A stretch of DNA of 64,000 bases from contig NZ_KQ758482.1 in assembly GCF_001456935.1 (NCBI RefSeq), positions 848,249-912,248 of the forward strand. The letters are read 5' to 3'. Positions within the stretch are counted from its first letter, which is position 1, and each line of letters begins with the position of its first letter. Made by a program: the position numbers and the translations under genes. The notes beneath the pieces were generated by a model. It saw only the letters and a list, made by a program, of their open reading frames with translations, was not told where the DNA came from and made no database searches. This DNA comes from [Bacillus] enclensis (lineage in GTDB: Bacteria; Bacillota; Bacilli; Bacillales; Bacillaceae_B). This document shows positions 49,108 through 58,266 of this stretch, in pieces.

Positions 49108-50745
49108 TTACTCTTCCTTGTCCTTTTCTTTCTTTTCTTGCTGGTCTTCAGGCATATCTATATCGGTTCCTTCAAGGATTGTTTTCAATTCATTTTTCAA
49201 ACCGAACCAGCCTTTATTTGTATGGCCGGCAACTATTAAACTACCATCCCCTGTTCTCCTGAACCAGAATCTGCGGTGATGCCAGTAAGCGCCTTGAATG
49301 ACTCCTATCATAAATATAGCTCCACCCAGCGCAAGAATCCATAATGTCAGATCTTTATGGACGGTCAGTGCCGAAACATCACGGGTTTCCACACCTGCAA
49401 ACGAGACTTTAAATGCATTTTCGCCGAGAGGTTCAAGGTTTTTTCTGATTCCAACGAAGCTGATTTCTCCTTCTGGTTTATCAGGAGAGAACATTTTAAA
49501 TAAGAATGCAGGATTGTCAGGAACAGGTTTGTCGGAAACAGGTTCCCCATTTTCATTAAACCCTGTGAAATTAGGGTAGTAGCCCATCAGCTCAATACTG
49601 TATCCGTCCCCGAATTCATATTTGTCCTTCGGGTCAAAGAGATCGACGGTGAATTCACCGAAAGTCTTTCCGCTTTCTTTGTTATCAAAAGTAAATGACA
49701 TAGACTTGAATTCATCCAGTTTATAGCTGGTCTGATAAACTGCAAAATTCTCGAATTTCAATGGGTGGTTTACTTTGATCGAGTCTTCTTTTTCTTTTTT
49801 CAACTCTGCCTCTTCACCAGGAAGGGCGTCTTCGGATTCTTTGTACAGGACAACATCGGATTGATAATTTTTCGCAATCGTTCCGGTATTTTGAATCGTT
49901 TGCTGAAAGACTTCCTTATCCTTGTCGTCATAGTTTTCAAGAGTGAATTCTTTATTTTCGAGATAGTACTCATCATGAGTACCCGGGACCGCTTTCTTTT
50001 CACCTTCACGTATCCATACTGTTTCGTCTATATACATCCCCGGGACAAACCGGAGCATCCCGCCGATGAGGAAGATGATCAGACCAATATGATTGACATA
50101 GGGACCCCATCTTGAAAAACGATTCTTCTCTGCCAGGATGTTTCCATCCTCTTCGCGGATTTTGAATTTCTTTTCGGCGAGTTTTTTCTTTATTTTCTCA
50201 AGGTTACCATCCAGATTTGCCGGTTTTGTCAATCCATATACACGCTGGCGCTTCAAAAAGCTTTCATGGCGTGAAACACGCTGGGTCTTTAGCGCCCTGT
50301 GAAGGGGTATGACCCGGTCAAGACTGCAGATGACCAATGATACTCCTATTGAAGCAATCAGCAGGAGATACCACCAGGATCCGTAGAGATCGTGGAAACC
50401 AAGGGTGTAATAAAGTTCCCCTGCAAATCCATATACTTCTTCATAAAATTGATCCGGCGGAAGAACCGATGGAATGTACTGCTCCTGCGGGAAAATCGTT
50501 CCGACGGCTGAAGCAATCAAGGTGATGATAATCAGCCAGACCCCGACCTTCACGGAAGAAAAGAAGTTCCACACTTTGTCGACAATCGATTTATTATACG
50601 TCTGGGACCTTCTTGCACTGCCTTCATAACGCATGTCATGAAGCTTCTCTTTTTTGGCTTCTGATGTAAGCGCACGTCCGCAGGATTCACAGAGAATAGT
50701 GCCTATAGGATTGACGTGTCCGCATTCACATTTTATTTCTTTCAT
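49108..50745 (-). CDS. resB: Cytochrome c biogenesis protein ResB/Ccs1 (545 aa)
   Basis: Partner of ResC. It begins with a zinc-ribbon-like KCECGHVNPIGTILCESCGR, then membrane helices near residues 65-85, 120-140 and 215-235, a large outer domain and a last helix near 470. VKVGVWLIIITLIASAVGTIFPQ and WGPYVNHIGLIIFLIGGMLRF are typical Ccs1 segments with the conserved histidine. Acidic Lys/Glu-rich C-terminus. Confidence 0.94.
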   Translation of the reverse strand: MKEIKCECGHVNPIGTILCESCGRALTSEAKKEKLHDMRYEGSARRSQTYNKSIVDKVWNFFSSVKVGVWLIIITLIASAVGTIFPQEQYIPSVLPPDQFYEEVYGFAGELYYTLGFHDLYGSWWYLLLIASIGVSLVICSLDRVIPLHRALKTQRVSRHESFLKRQRVYGLTKPANLDGNLEKIKKKLAEKKFKIREEDGNILAEKNRFSRWGPYVNHIGLIIFLIGGMLRFVPGMYIDETVWIREGEKKAVPGTHDEYYLENKEFTLENYDDKDKEVFQQTIQNTGTIAKNYQSDVVLYKESEDALPGEEAELKKEKEDSIKVNHPLKFENFAVYQTSYKLDEFKSMSFTFDNKESGKTFGEFTVDLFDPKDKYEFGDGYSIELMGYYPNFTGFNENGEPVSDKPVPDNPAFLFKMFSPDKPEGEISFVGIRKNLEPLGENAFKVSFAGVETRDVSALTVHKDLTLWILALGGAIFMIGVIQGAYWHHRRFWFRRTGDGSLIVAGHTNKGWFGLKNELKTILEGTDIDMPEDQQEKKEKDKEE

Positions 50746-50785
50746 AAAATAAAACTCCTTACGTTAAGTTCGAACTCTGTTGACA

Positions 50786-51316
50786 CTATGGTTGGATGCT
50801 TTCCATATACTTTTTGACGTCTTCTTCTGTCATGGTGCCTGTTAGGACTCTCTCCACTTTCCCATCGGGGTTGATGAGGAATGTTGTAGGGAGCGGATCC
50901 ACTCCATACGCATTCAGTACATCACCATTCTTGTCGATGACTACAGGAAATTCTAGTCCGTGTTTCGAGATGAAGCGGTTGACCAGAAATTTAGATTCGC
51001 TTACATTCACTGCGAGAACCTGTACGCCTTTGTCTTTGAATTCTTTGTATTGATTATTCATATACGGCATTTCTTTTTCGCAGGGTTTACACCATGTTCC
51101 CCAGAAATTCAGGAATACGCCCTGTCCTTTATAATCGGACAGCTTATGCTTTTCGCCATCCATATCTGTGAGTACAAAATCAGGCGCTTGATCCCCTGCC
51201 TGGATCTGCCCTCTTTCGTCCTTCGTAAAATTAGCGTACAGCGTATAGGCGACTGCAGCGGCGAGCACTATGAGGATGATAGTGCGTATGAGCAGTCTGC
51301 GTTTTTTTTTATTCAC
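50786..51316 (-). CDS. resA: Thiol-disulfide oxidoreductase ResA (176 aa)
   Basis: Membrane-anchored thioredoxin-fold reductase that keeps the CXXCH cysteines of apocytochrome c reduced. Anchor helix about residues 8-27; active site GTWCKPCEKEMPYM, where the glutamate three after the second cysteine (Glu80 equivalent) is kept but the inner pair is KP rather than the EP of B. subtilis. GTG start at 51316 after GGAGGG. An unusual set of hairpins lies upstream. Confidence 0.94.
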   Translation of the reverse strand: MNKKKRRLLIRTIILIVLAAAVAYTLYANFTKDERGQIQAGDQAPDFVLTDMDGEKHKLSDYKGQGVFLNFWGTWCKPCEKEMPYMNNQYKEFKDKGVQVLAVNVSESKFLVNRFISKHGLEFPVVIDKNGDVLNAYGVDPLPTTFLINPDGKVERVLTGTMTEEDVKKYMESIQP

Positions 51317-51380
51317 TTTGTAATCCCTCCACCAATGTAATCGTTCTCACATTTGGATATGATACTCTTAACAACAGGAA

Positions 51381-51465
51381 AGGGCCTGATTATTAGATCA
51401 GTCCCTACAAATTGCTCCGTTATCGTTATGTAGGGAATTCACCTTGGACATCAAGGAAAATTCCC
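51381..51465 (-). promoter_or_regulatory. Multi-hairpin region upstream of resA
   Basis: Three stems share arms: AGGG.CTGAT / ATCAG.CCCT (51381-51406), CCCTACA / TGTAGGG (51403-51435) and GGGAATT.CCTTG / CAAGG.AATTCCC (51433-51465). The middle stem uses bases of both outer ones, so the folds compete. It could be the rluB terminator region, a resA leader or both; the basis is pattern only. Confidence 0.45.
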
Positions 51466-51535
51466 TTCTCATTATAACATTTATCATTATTTCAGAAGCT
51501 TCAATATATGAATGATATGTGACACTTTCACGTCC

Positions 51536-52267
51536 TTACCGGATGCTTCCGGTTTCTGCCAGCGTTCTCAGCTGTTTGACTTCATGAGGCGTCAATTCTC
51601 TTCCTTCCCCTGCATTCAAACCATGAAGGCTAAGAAAAGCAAATCTTTCCCTTTTCAGCTTTTGGACAGGGAAACCGATCGCTTCGAACATTCTGCGGAC
51701 TTGGCGGTTCCTTCCTTCATGTATGGTGATTTCGGCTATTGACTTGTCCTGTTTTTTATCGATGCTGAGCACTTTCACCTTTGCTGGTGCAGTCATGCCG
51801 TCTTCTAGTTTGATGCCTTTTTCCAGCTCCCTGATTTTGAACTTGGGAGGGACGCCTTTCAAGCGGGCTACGTAGGTCTTTTCTATCTGATTGCTGGGGT
51901 GCATGAGCAGATTGGCAAACTCTCCATCATTTGTGAGGAGCAGCAGACCTGATGTATCGTAATCAAGACGGCCGACGGGATAGATTCTTTCCTCTATTTC
52001 CGGGAAGAAATCCGTCACCACTTGACGGCCTTTGTCATCCGCCACTGCAGAAATGACTCCTCGCGGCTTATACAGCATGTAATATACCTTGTTTTCTCTT
52101 TCGATCTGGACGCCGGACACTTCGACTTTATCGGAGGCGGACACTTTTGTTCCGAGCTCCTTGACGACTGCGCCATTCACTTTCACTTTGCCTTCTATGA
52201 TTAATTGTTCAGCTTTGCGTCGTGATGCAACGCCGCTGTGTGCAATCACTTTTTGTAAACGTTCCAC
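51536..52267 (-). CDS. rluB: 23S rRNA pseudouridine synthase RluB-type (243 aa)
   Basis: Isomerises a specific uridine in 23S rRNA. N-terminal S4 domain (ERLQKVIAHSGVASRRKAEQLI), then catalytic GRLDYDTSGLLLLTNDGEF with the active aspartate, and the RNRQVRRMFEAIGFPVQKLKR motif. GTG start at 52267 after GAGGTG. The position beside resA matches B. subtilis. Confidence 0.94.
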   Translation of the reverse strand: MERLQKVIAHSGVASRRKAEQLIIEGKVKVNGAVVKELGTKVSASDKVEVSGVQIERENKVYYMLYKPRGVISAVADDKGRQVVTDFFPEIEERIYPVGRLDYDTSGLLLLTNDGEFANLLMHPSNQIEKTYVARLKGVPPKFKIRELEKGIKLEDGMTAPAKVKVLSIDKKQDKSIAEITIHEGRNRQVRRMFEAIGFPVQKLKRERFAFLSLHGLNAGEGRELTPHEVKQLRTLAETGSIR

Positions 52268-52324
52268 GGTATTTCACCTCATCATGTTTTTCAAATACGG
52301 TTGTCTTCATGAATTATTACATAA

Positions 52325-52775
52325 TCGAGACAAAATAGAAAGGCTAAATGAGCTTCGCGAAAATTTAAAACTACTTTCAAAAGCCGAAAAACCTAGTGCG
52401 GGCTCTAAACACCGCTAATGATTTCCGTGCAAGACTTCGCTTTCCGCGGGTAGCCCGTGAGCCTCCTCGTCACTGTGTTCCTGCGGGTGAGAAAAGCGGA
52501 GGGGCTTTGCTCAGAGGCGGGTGGCATAAGGCGAATCGGCCACGAAGGCGTTCTTTGCCTTCTTGGCCGATTTGACTTATGACATGTGCCTCTAAGCCCC
52601 GCAGCTGGACCAGTCTCACATAAGCTACTCTTCCCGCAGGAATCTTCGTCTTGCACTCCAATCAACCGCTGGAAAGAGCTAATCTCAATGATCACTATAC
52701 AAATTAAAATCCCGAACTAATTTGCCTTATTGCACGCAAATTAGTTCGGGATTAAATCACTTGTCCCAGCCTGTT
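52325..52775. repeat. Composite repeat copy R7 (B with inverted C, D, A)
   Basis: A weak left end GAGACAAAA, B arm CGTGCAAGACTTCGCTTTCC (about 52425), then a C part that runs backwards (about 52490-52610: starts AGAAAAGCGGAGGGGC, ends GCAGCTGGAC), then the closing B arm GTCTTGCACTCCAATCAACC, a D hairpin and right end TTGTCCCAGCCTG. In all other copies C points the other way. Confidence 0.8.
52700..52755 (-). terminator. D hairpin after spmB
   Basis: ATCCCGAACTAATTTGC / GCAAATTAGTTCGGGAT stem in repeat R7, about 115 nt after the spmB stop. Confidence 0.55.
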
Positions 52776-52869
52776 TGTCTTGTCAATTATAAATAAAGCT
52801 CAAATACCGCTTTTGATTGTATCATAATCATAAGAGTTAGCTAACAAGCTGCAGCAATCCTCCAATAAG

Positions 52870-53400
52870 TCATGCGAACATGATGGTGACGATGAAGATG
52901 GCTGCTGCTATGCCGACGAGGTCTGCGAGGAGTCCCACTTTGAGGGCATCGCCCATTTTTCTGATGCCGACAGCCCCGAAGTATACGGTCAGGACATAGA
53001 GTGTCGTGTCGGTGCTTCCCTGCAGTGTGGATGCAAGCCTACCGATGAAGGAATCCGGTCCGTAGGCTGCAACGATATCACTCATCATCCCCAGTGCCGC
53101 GGTTCCGGAGATCGGCCTGATGATGGCAAGAGGGACAATTTCAGGCGGGATCCCTAAAGTAAGCAGCGCAGGCCGGATGAGCCCTACAAAGAACTCCAGT
53201 GCTCCCGATTCCCTGAATACCGTGATGGCAACAAGCATTCCAATTAAAAAAGGAATGATGGAGATGGCGATTTTAACCCCTTCTTTGCCGCCCTCTACAA
53301 AGACTTCGTAGGTGGCGACCTTCTTCAGAGTTCCATAGATTAATATAAATCCAATCATGACTGGTATGAGCCACAGCGAAATTGTCGATATCCATTGCAT
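52870..53400 (-). CDS. spmB: Spore maturation protein SpmB (176 aa)
   Basis: Nucleoside-recognition (gate) domain membrane protein required with SpmA for normal spore core dehydration. About five membrane helices; ISIIPFLIGMLVAITVFRESGALE and ISGTAALGMMSDIVAAYGPDSFIGRLASTLQGSTDTTLYVL are the family hallmarks. It follows spmA without a gap. Confidence 0.94.
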   Translation of the reverse strand: MQWISTISLWLIPVMIGFILIYGTLKKVATYEVFVEGGKEGVKIAISIIPFLIGMLVAITVFRESGALEFFVGLIRPALLTLGIPPEIVPLAIIRPISGTAALGMMSDIVAAYGPDSFIGRLASTLQGSTDTTLYVLTVYFGAVGIRKMGDALKVGLLADLVGIAAAIFIVTIMFA

Positions 53401-53994
53401 CTATTTCACCTCTCGACGAGTGCGTCTGTAATGAAAATATCGGTCTATCAATATTGCCCCAATCGTCGATATCATGGTGGCGATCAATGTCGGTCCGACG
53501 ATTTCGGTGGGTGAAGCGGAATCATATTTCATCCGGATTGCGATGACGGTCGTCGGGATGATCGTCAAACTGGAAGTATTGATCGCCAGGAATGTGATCA
53601 TCGACCTGCTTGCAGAATCGCTTCCGCCGTTCAGCTTTTTCAGCTGCTCCATGGCCTTTATACCAAGCGGGGTGGCAGCGTTGCCGAGACCGAACATATT
53701 CGCAATCATATTCGACAGGATATATCCCATTGCAGGATGATTATCAGGAACCTCGGGGAAAAGTCGTTTTACAAAGGGTCTGAACAGTCTTGCCAGTTTA
53801 TCAAGCAGCCCGGCTTCCTGCGCGATCCTCATGATCCCCAGCCAGAATACCAGTACGCTGATTAATCCGATACAAAGGGTCACCGCTTCATTGGCAGAAT
53901 TGAAAATTGCTTCATTAATCTCTTCCATTCTTCCATTGATGATCGCAAACACCAGTCCGATTATGGTCATCCCAACCCAGATCAGATTAACCAT
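53401..53994 (-). CDS. spmA: Spore maturation protein SpmA (197 aa)
   Basis: Partner of SpmB with the same gate domain. GLISVLVFWLGIMRIAQEAGLLDKLARLF, SNMIANMFGLGNAATPLGIKAME and FLAINTSSLTIIPTTVIAIR are family hallmarks. It overlaps dacB by 8 nt, giving the standard dacB-spmA-spmB operon. Confidence 0.95.
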   Translation of the reverse strand: MVNLIWVGMTIIGLVFAIINGRMEEINEAIFNSANEAVTLCIGLISVLVFWLGIMRIAQEAGLLDKLARLFRPFVKRLFPEVPDNHPAMGYILSNMIANMFGLGNAATPLGIKAMEQLKKLNGGSDSASRSMITFLAINTSSLTIIPTTVIAIRMKYDSASPTEIVGPTLIATMISTIGAILIDRYFHYRRTRREVK

Positions 53995-55153
53995 TTTGAT
54001 TTACTCCCAGGAAGGTTTCTATCGAATATGACCAAAAGTTCCACCAGCTCTTCTCTTTCACCGGTTCCTTTTCCTTTTTGAAGTATACCGGCAGGGCTTC
54101 CGCTTCTTCATTCCCCAAATAAATGACCGCTTTGCCCACTACTTCCGGAACATTTCTGTATTCCTTCCACTCCTTTTTTGGTTTCAGCATTTTATATTCG
54201 ATCCTGACCGAATCTTCCTCTCCGCTTTGCAGTGAAAGGATCGCATCACGTTTTACAAACACCTTTCCCTTATAAAAGTCATCATCAAATTTTGCGATGT
54301 CCCCTTTTTCAAGGACAATTTTGTAGTCGAACTGTTCAAATCCGTATTCAAACATTCCGATATGATCGTTCCAGTCATCAGGAGCATTGAGCGTAACGGC
54401 GATTAAATTTTCACCATCTTTGGAGGCGGTCGAGACAAGGGTCCTTTTTGCCAGTTTTGTATATCCCGTCTTCCCCCCGGTACTGTATTTATAAAGTTCT
54501 GTCACCAGCCGATTTTTATTTTTCCATTTCCGATCCCATTTTTCTTCAGGATTTGGTGCGGTATGAACTTTCGTCCCGGCAATTTTTTTATATAAATCAT
54601 TTTCCATTGCATACTTTGTCAACAGAGCCATGTCGTAAGCAGTCGAGTAGTGATCTTCATGATCATCAAGTCCATGCGGATTTGAAAAATGCGAATCCTT
54701 CATCCCGATTTCAGCCGCCTTTTGATTCATTAAATGCACAAACCCCTCGAGACTCCCCCCAACGAACTCAGCGATGGCGACTGCAGAGTCATTGCCGGAC
54801 CTGAGCATCAATCCGTATACCAGATCTTCAAGTTTTATCTTTTCCCCCGCTTTCAAATAAAGCGATGAGCCTTCCGTCCCTGAAGCGTTCTCAGACACCG
54901 TTACTTCTTCATCCATCCGGCCGGACTCGACCGCCAGTACCGCCGTCATGATTTTGGTGATGCTGGCAATCCTGCTCCTGCTGTGGGCATCTTTTTCATA
55001 CAATATCCTTCCCGTTTCACCGTCCATCAGGATTGCCCTGTGAGCACTTACGGAAGGAGCAGCCTGGACTTCCTTCGAAACCATGACAAACAATAAAGTA
55101 AATACAAGCATATAATATATGTAAAATTTCGTTTTCTTCATGCCCACAATCAT
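53987..55153 (-). CDS. dacB: Sporulation D-alanyl-D-alanine carboxypeptidase DacB (388 aa)
   Basis: Penicillin-binding protein 5* that trims cortex peptides and sets cross-linking. Signal peptide (about residues 6-31), then the three active-site motifs SITK (SRIASITKIMTAV), SGN (MLRSGNDSAVAIAE) and KTG (STGGKTGYTKLAKRTLV). The exact start is unclear: ATG 55153, GTG 55147 or ATG 55141 are all near AAAGGGG. A good SigE promoter candidate lies upstream. Confidence 0.94.
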   Translation of the reverse strand: MIVGMKKTKFYIYYMLVFTLLFVMVSKEVQAAPSVSAHRAILMDGETGRILYEKDAHSRSRIASITKIMTAVLAVESGRMDEEVTVSENASGTEGSSLYLKAGEKIKLEDLVYGLMLRSGNDSAVAIAEFVGGSLEGFVHLMNQKAAEIGMKDSHFSNPHGLDDHEDHYSTAYDMALLTKYAMENDLYKKIAGTKVHTAPNPEEKWDRKWKNKNRLVTELYKYSTGGKTGYTKLAKRTLVSTASKDGENLIAVTLNAPDDWNDHIGMFEYGFEQFDYKIVLEKGDIAKFDDDFYKGKVFVKRDAILSLQSGEEDSVRIEYKMLKPKKEWKEYRNVPEVVGKAVIYLGNEEAEALPVYFKKEKEPVKEKSWWNFWSYSIETFLGVNQNG

Positions 55154-55186
55154 CTACCCCTTTAACTTACTTGAAGTGTTTGTACA

Positions 55187-55214
55187 AGTTTATGCAGGAC
55201 AAGGTGCATTATGA
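55187..55214 (-). promoter_or_regulatory. Candidate SigE promoter of dacB-spmAB
   Basis: Minus strand TCATAAT, 13 nt, CATAAACT, ending about 33 nt before the dacB start. It fits the SigE pattern and the known SigE control of dacB. Confidence 0.55.
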
Positions 55215-55249
55215 ATGAAACCTGAACTTTCAAGACTTTGAGAGCAATA

Positions 55250-55282
55250 AAAAAACACGGCGAATGGCTATCACCGTGTTAA
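55250..55282 (-). terminator. Intrinsic terminator of scpAB
   Basis: Minus strand AACACGG / CCGTGTT stem followed by TTTTTTT, 14 nt after the scpB stop. Confidence 0.8.
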
Positions 55283-55295
55283 ACTTCTTTCTATA

Positions 55296-55886
55296 TCATT
55301 CATTTGATATTGTTTCCTGGAACTTTTCGAAAAACAGATCTGCCTCATCCTCTGCAAAGTCCTCTTCTATGTTTTCCGGAAGAGGAGGGAGTTCATCGAG
55401 ATTATTCAAACCGAAATAATCAAGGAATTCCTTGGTGGTGCCAAACAAATATGCACGCCCTGTCCCTTCCGCTCTCCCCACTTCCTTTACGAGACCTTTA
55501 GAAGTAAGGGTATGGATCGGCCGTTCTGTTTTGACTCCTCTGATCTGTTCAATTTCAACTCTTGTAATCGGCTGCTTATAAGCAATGATGGCCAGAGTCT
55601 CAAGAGCAGCCTGTGATAGTGAACTGACGTTCGGGGATTCCACCAGTCTTTTGAGATAATCGGCATTGCACTTCTTTGTCACAAGCTGGAATGTCCCTGC
55701 GAGCTCTGTCATATAAATTCCCCGGTCTTCATTCTCTTCATAGTCTTTCTTTAGTTCCTGAAGCGTTTCATACACTTCCTCTTCGTTCAGTTCAAGGACC
55801 GAACAGACTTGCTTCAAAGATAGCCCTTCATCGCCCGCTGCAAAAAGGAGACTCTCCAGAATTCCTTTCCATTTATTGTTGTCCAA
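55296..55886 (-). CDS. scpB: Segregation and condensation protein ScpB (about 196 aa)
   Basis: Winged-helix kite subunit of the SMC-ScpAB condensin. [58 protein letters not shown] and [14 protein letters not shown] are diagnostic. The start is one of two adjacent TTG codons (55889 or 55886), 6 and 9 nt after AGGAGG; a GTG at 55904 overlaps that site. It overlaps the end of scpA. Confidence 0.93.
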   Translation of the reverse strand: MDNNKWKGILESLLFAAGDEGLSLKQVCSVLELNEEEVYETLQELKKDYEENEDRGIYMTELAGTFQLVTKKCNADYLKRLVESPNVSSLSQAALETLAIIAYKQPITRVEIEQIRGVKTERPIHTLTSKGLVKEVGRAEGTGRAYLFGTTKEFLDYFGLNNLDELPPLPENIEEDFAEDEADLFFEKFQETISNE

Positions 55887-56637
55887 CAAGTCCAGCCTCC
55901 TCACATGGCTCTACAAATATTTCCTTAAAATTCGTTTCCTGATCAACGACGATCTGCTTTCTCTTCATCAATTCCAATACAGCAAGGAATGTCACGACCA
56001 GATGCTCTTTGTCATCGTAAGGAAAAAGTGAAGTGAACGTTGTCCTCTTTTTCACTTTCTTTAAACTGCTCATGATTTCATCCATACGCTTCTCAATTGA
56101 GATTTCCTGTCTTGTTATTCTTGTCTGAGTGGGCCTTTGGATTTTCTTCCGTCTCAGCAATTTATGAAAAGCACCAAGCATGTCATATAATGAAACTTGA
56201 ATTTCAGTATCCTTTGATTCAGATTCCTCTGCATATTCCGTCAGGTCGCTCGGAGGTTTGGTAAATACCTGGCCCCTTTCTTCTTCGCGGCTCTTAAGTT
56301 CAATGGCAGCTTCCTTGAACTTCCTGTATTCAATTAATCTTTCCACTAATTCATCACGCGGGTCTTCCTCTTCGAACTCTATATCTTCGTCTTCAAGTCC
56401 ATCCTCATGCTTTGGCAGCAGCATCTTGCTCTTGATGGCAAGAAGGGTCGCGGCCATGACCAGATATTCACTCGCCACATCAAGCTGAAGGTTTTTCATC
56501 GTATGTACATATAATAAATACTGCTCCGTGATCTGAGCCATCGGTATATCATATATATCGACTTCTAAAGAATTGATAAGATGCAAAAGAAGATCGAGTG
56601 GGCCTTCGAACGCATCGATCTTGACATTGTATTCCAC
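55873..56637 (-). CDS. scpA: Segregation and condensation protein ScpA (254 aa)
   Basis: Kleisin subunit that bridges the SMC heads. N-terminal [37 protein letters not shown], an acidic middle ([19 protein letters not shown]) and C-terminal [21 protein letters not shown] winged helix. In the standard pair with scpB. Confidence 0.95.
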   Translation of the reverse strand: MEYNVKIDAFEGPLDLLLHLINSLEVDIYDIPMAQITEQYLLYVHTMKNLQLDVASEYLVMAATLLAIKSKMLLPKHEDGLEDEDIEFEEEDPRDELVERLIEYRKFKEAAIELKSREEERGQVFTKPPSDLTEYAEESESKDTEIQVSLYDMLGAFHKLLRRKKIQRPTQTRITRQEISIEKRMDEIMSSLKKVKKRTTFTSLFPYDDKEHLVVTFLAVLELMKRKQIVVDQETNFKEIFVEPCEEAGLVGQQ

Positions 56638-56760
56638 TTTATCACCAGTTTCTATTCATTCCTGTTTAGCTACTTCTATAAGTATAGTAGATTAGGCTCT
56701 ATTCTCCAATAGTAATTTTTTGAATCGTCCTTAGCGCCTCTGTACATTGAATTCAGCCTT

Positions 56761-56886
56761 TAAACCGCAGTTGATTTCCGTGCAAGACTTCGCTTTCCGC
56801 GGGTGACCCGTGAGCCTCCGGGGTCTCACATCGGCCACTTTTCCCGCAGGAGTCTTCGTCTTGCACTCCAATCAACTGCTAGAACA
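56761..56886. repeat. Composite repeat copy R8 (B only, no C, D or A)
   Basis: A bare B part: CCGCAGTTGATTTCCGTGCA at the left and TGCACTCCAATCAACTGCT at the right are complementary, with TTTCCGCGGG / CCCGCAGGAG pairing inside. It lies between scpA and ypuF, which are divergent. Confidence 0.75.
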
Positions 56887-56970
56887 GGTAAAAGATTGTT
56901 AATATGCAATATCAGGGATTTTTAAAAGAGTATAGAATATATGATAAACTAGTCGAAAAGGAGGGATATG

Positions 56971-57492
56971 ATGACTTATCCTCAAGCATATCTTCAATAT
57001 CTTGTTTATTTCCATGGAAACCGGGATTATTTTGAGTGTCATGAGGTATTGGAGGAGTATTGGAAAGAGGTTGACCCTGCAAACCGTTCTTCTCATTGGG
57101 TGGGACTGATCCAGCTCGCTGTCGGGCTCTATCATTACAGAAGGAACAATGTTCAGGGTGCCGGAAGAATGCTTTCAAAAGCTTTGAGAAATTTGAGCGC
57201 TAAAAAGGAAGAGCTCGAAAAGCTTGGATTGGAGTCTACCGCGTTACTGCTTATCCTTGAAGAAACAATGCATAACATAAACGGAAGCGTGCCATATAAG
57301 AGCATCGACCTTCCAATTAAAGATACGGATCTTTTGAAAGAAGCCGAAGAGCTTTGCAGGAAGGAAGGATTTTCATGGTGCATGCCGAGTGACCTGTCGA
57401 ATAAGGAACTGATCCACCGGCATTCCATGAGGGACCGTACCCCTGTCATCACTGATAGACTGAACGCACTCAAGAAAAAGAGACTAACTTAG
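56971..57492 (+). CDS. ypuF: YpuF, DUF309 protein (173 aa)
   Basis: DUF309 proteins carry a conserved HxxxxxxFECHEVLEEYW helix pair, visible here as YFHGNRDYFECHEVLEEYWKEV, and LIQLAVGLYHYRRNN. Function unknown; B. subtilis ypuF lies in the same place between ribT and scpA and is about the same length. The second of two adjacent ATG codons (56971) is better spaced from AAGGAGG. Confidence 0.85.
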   Translation: MTYPQAYLQYLVYFHGNRDYFECHEVLEEYWKEVDPANRSSHWVGLIQLAVGLYHYRRNNVQGAGRMLSKALRNLSAKKEELEKLGLESTALLLILEETMHNINGSVPYKSIDLPIKDTDLLKEAEELCRKEGFSWCMPSDLSNKELIHRHSMRDRTPVITDRLNALKKKRLT

Positions 57493-57518
57493 AAGCAGGC
57501 TCCCGGTTAGTCTCTTTG
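57478..57518. terminator. Bidirectional terminator between ypuF and ribT
   Basis: GAGACTAAC / GTTAGTCTC stem with A-run before and TTTG after, overlapping the last codons of ypuF. Confidence 0.65.
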
Positions 57519-57524
57519 CTATTA

Positions 57525-57890
<366 letters not shown>

Positions 57891-58055
57891 TTACGTTTTG
57901 TCTCTATAATGGCTTTTCTATTCATTATAGACAAAAACAATAATTTTTAAATCAATGAAAATTGATTTCCGTTCAAGAATAGAATCACGTCAATAAGATG
58001 AATGTATATATCTTACTAAAATTAAATCGGTAATTCAACCTGCTTTTATCTCATT

Positions 58056-58190
58056 TCAATTCAATACGAACCAGTAGAGCAGCCCGCCTGAGAGTCCGAG
58101 AAACAATAATATCAGGAACAACATTCCGTTTTTCAGCTTCATGGTATTCTTCACCTTCACTATAATATGTTCAGTTTGGTCTTTGTTCAT
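58056..58190 (-). CDS. Possible small membrane peptide (44 aa, or 28 aa from an inner ATG)
   Basis: A short frame ending with one hydrophobic helix (GMLFLILLFLGLSGGLLYWFV). The inner ATG at 58142 has AAGGTG about 9 nt upstream, while the outer ATG at 58190 lacks a site, so the 28-residue form is more likely. It lies in the 370-nt gap between lysA and ribT, where B. subtilis has several genes. The rest of the gap shows only the lysA terminator. Confidence 0.4.
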   Translation of the reverse strand: MNKDQTEHIIVKVKNTMKLKNGMLFLILLFLGLSGGLLYWFVLN

Positions 58191-58220
58191 TGTACATATA
58201 TTAAACCATATTTAAAGGAT

Positions 58221-58263
58221 AAAAGCAGTTTGAAAGTCCCCAAGAACTTTCAAACTGCTTTTT
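58221..58263 (-). terminator. Intrinsic terminator of lysA
   Basis: AAAAGCAGTTTGAAAGT / ACTTTCAAACTGCTTTT, a perfect 17-bp stem starting 4 nt after the lysA stop. The minus-strand tail is short in T, but the stem is very stable. Confidence 0.8.
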
Positions 58264-58266
58264 CTT

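Noticed and set aside
52405-52695. 96- and 63-codon minus-strand frames in repeat R7
   Set aside because: Both are translations of the repeat itself; similar frames at 18474-18755 and 62916-63155 arise in the same way.
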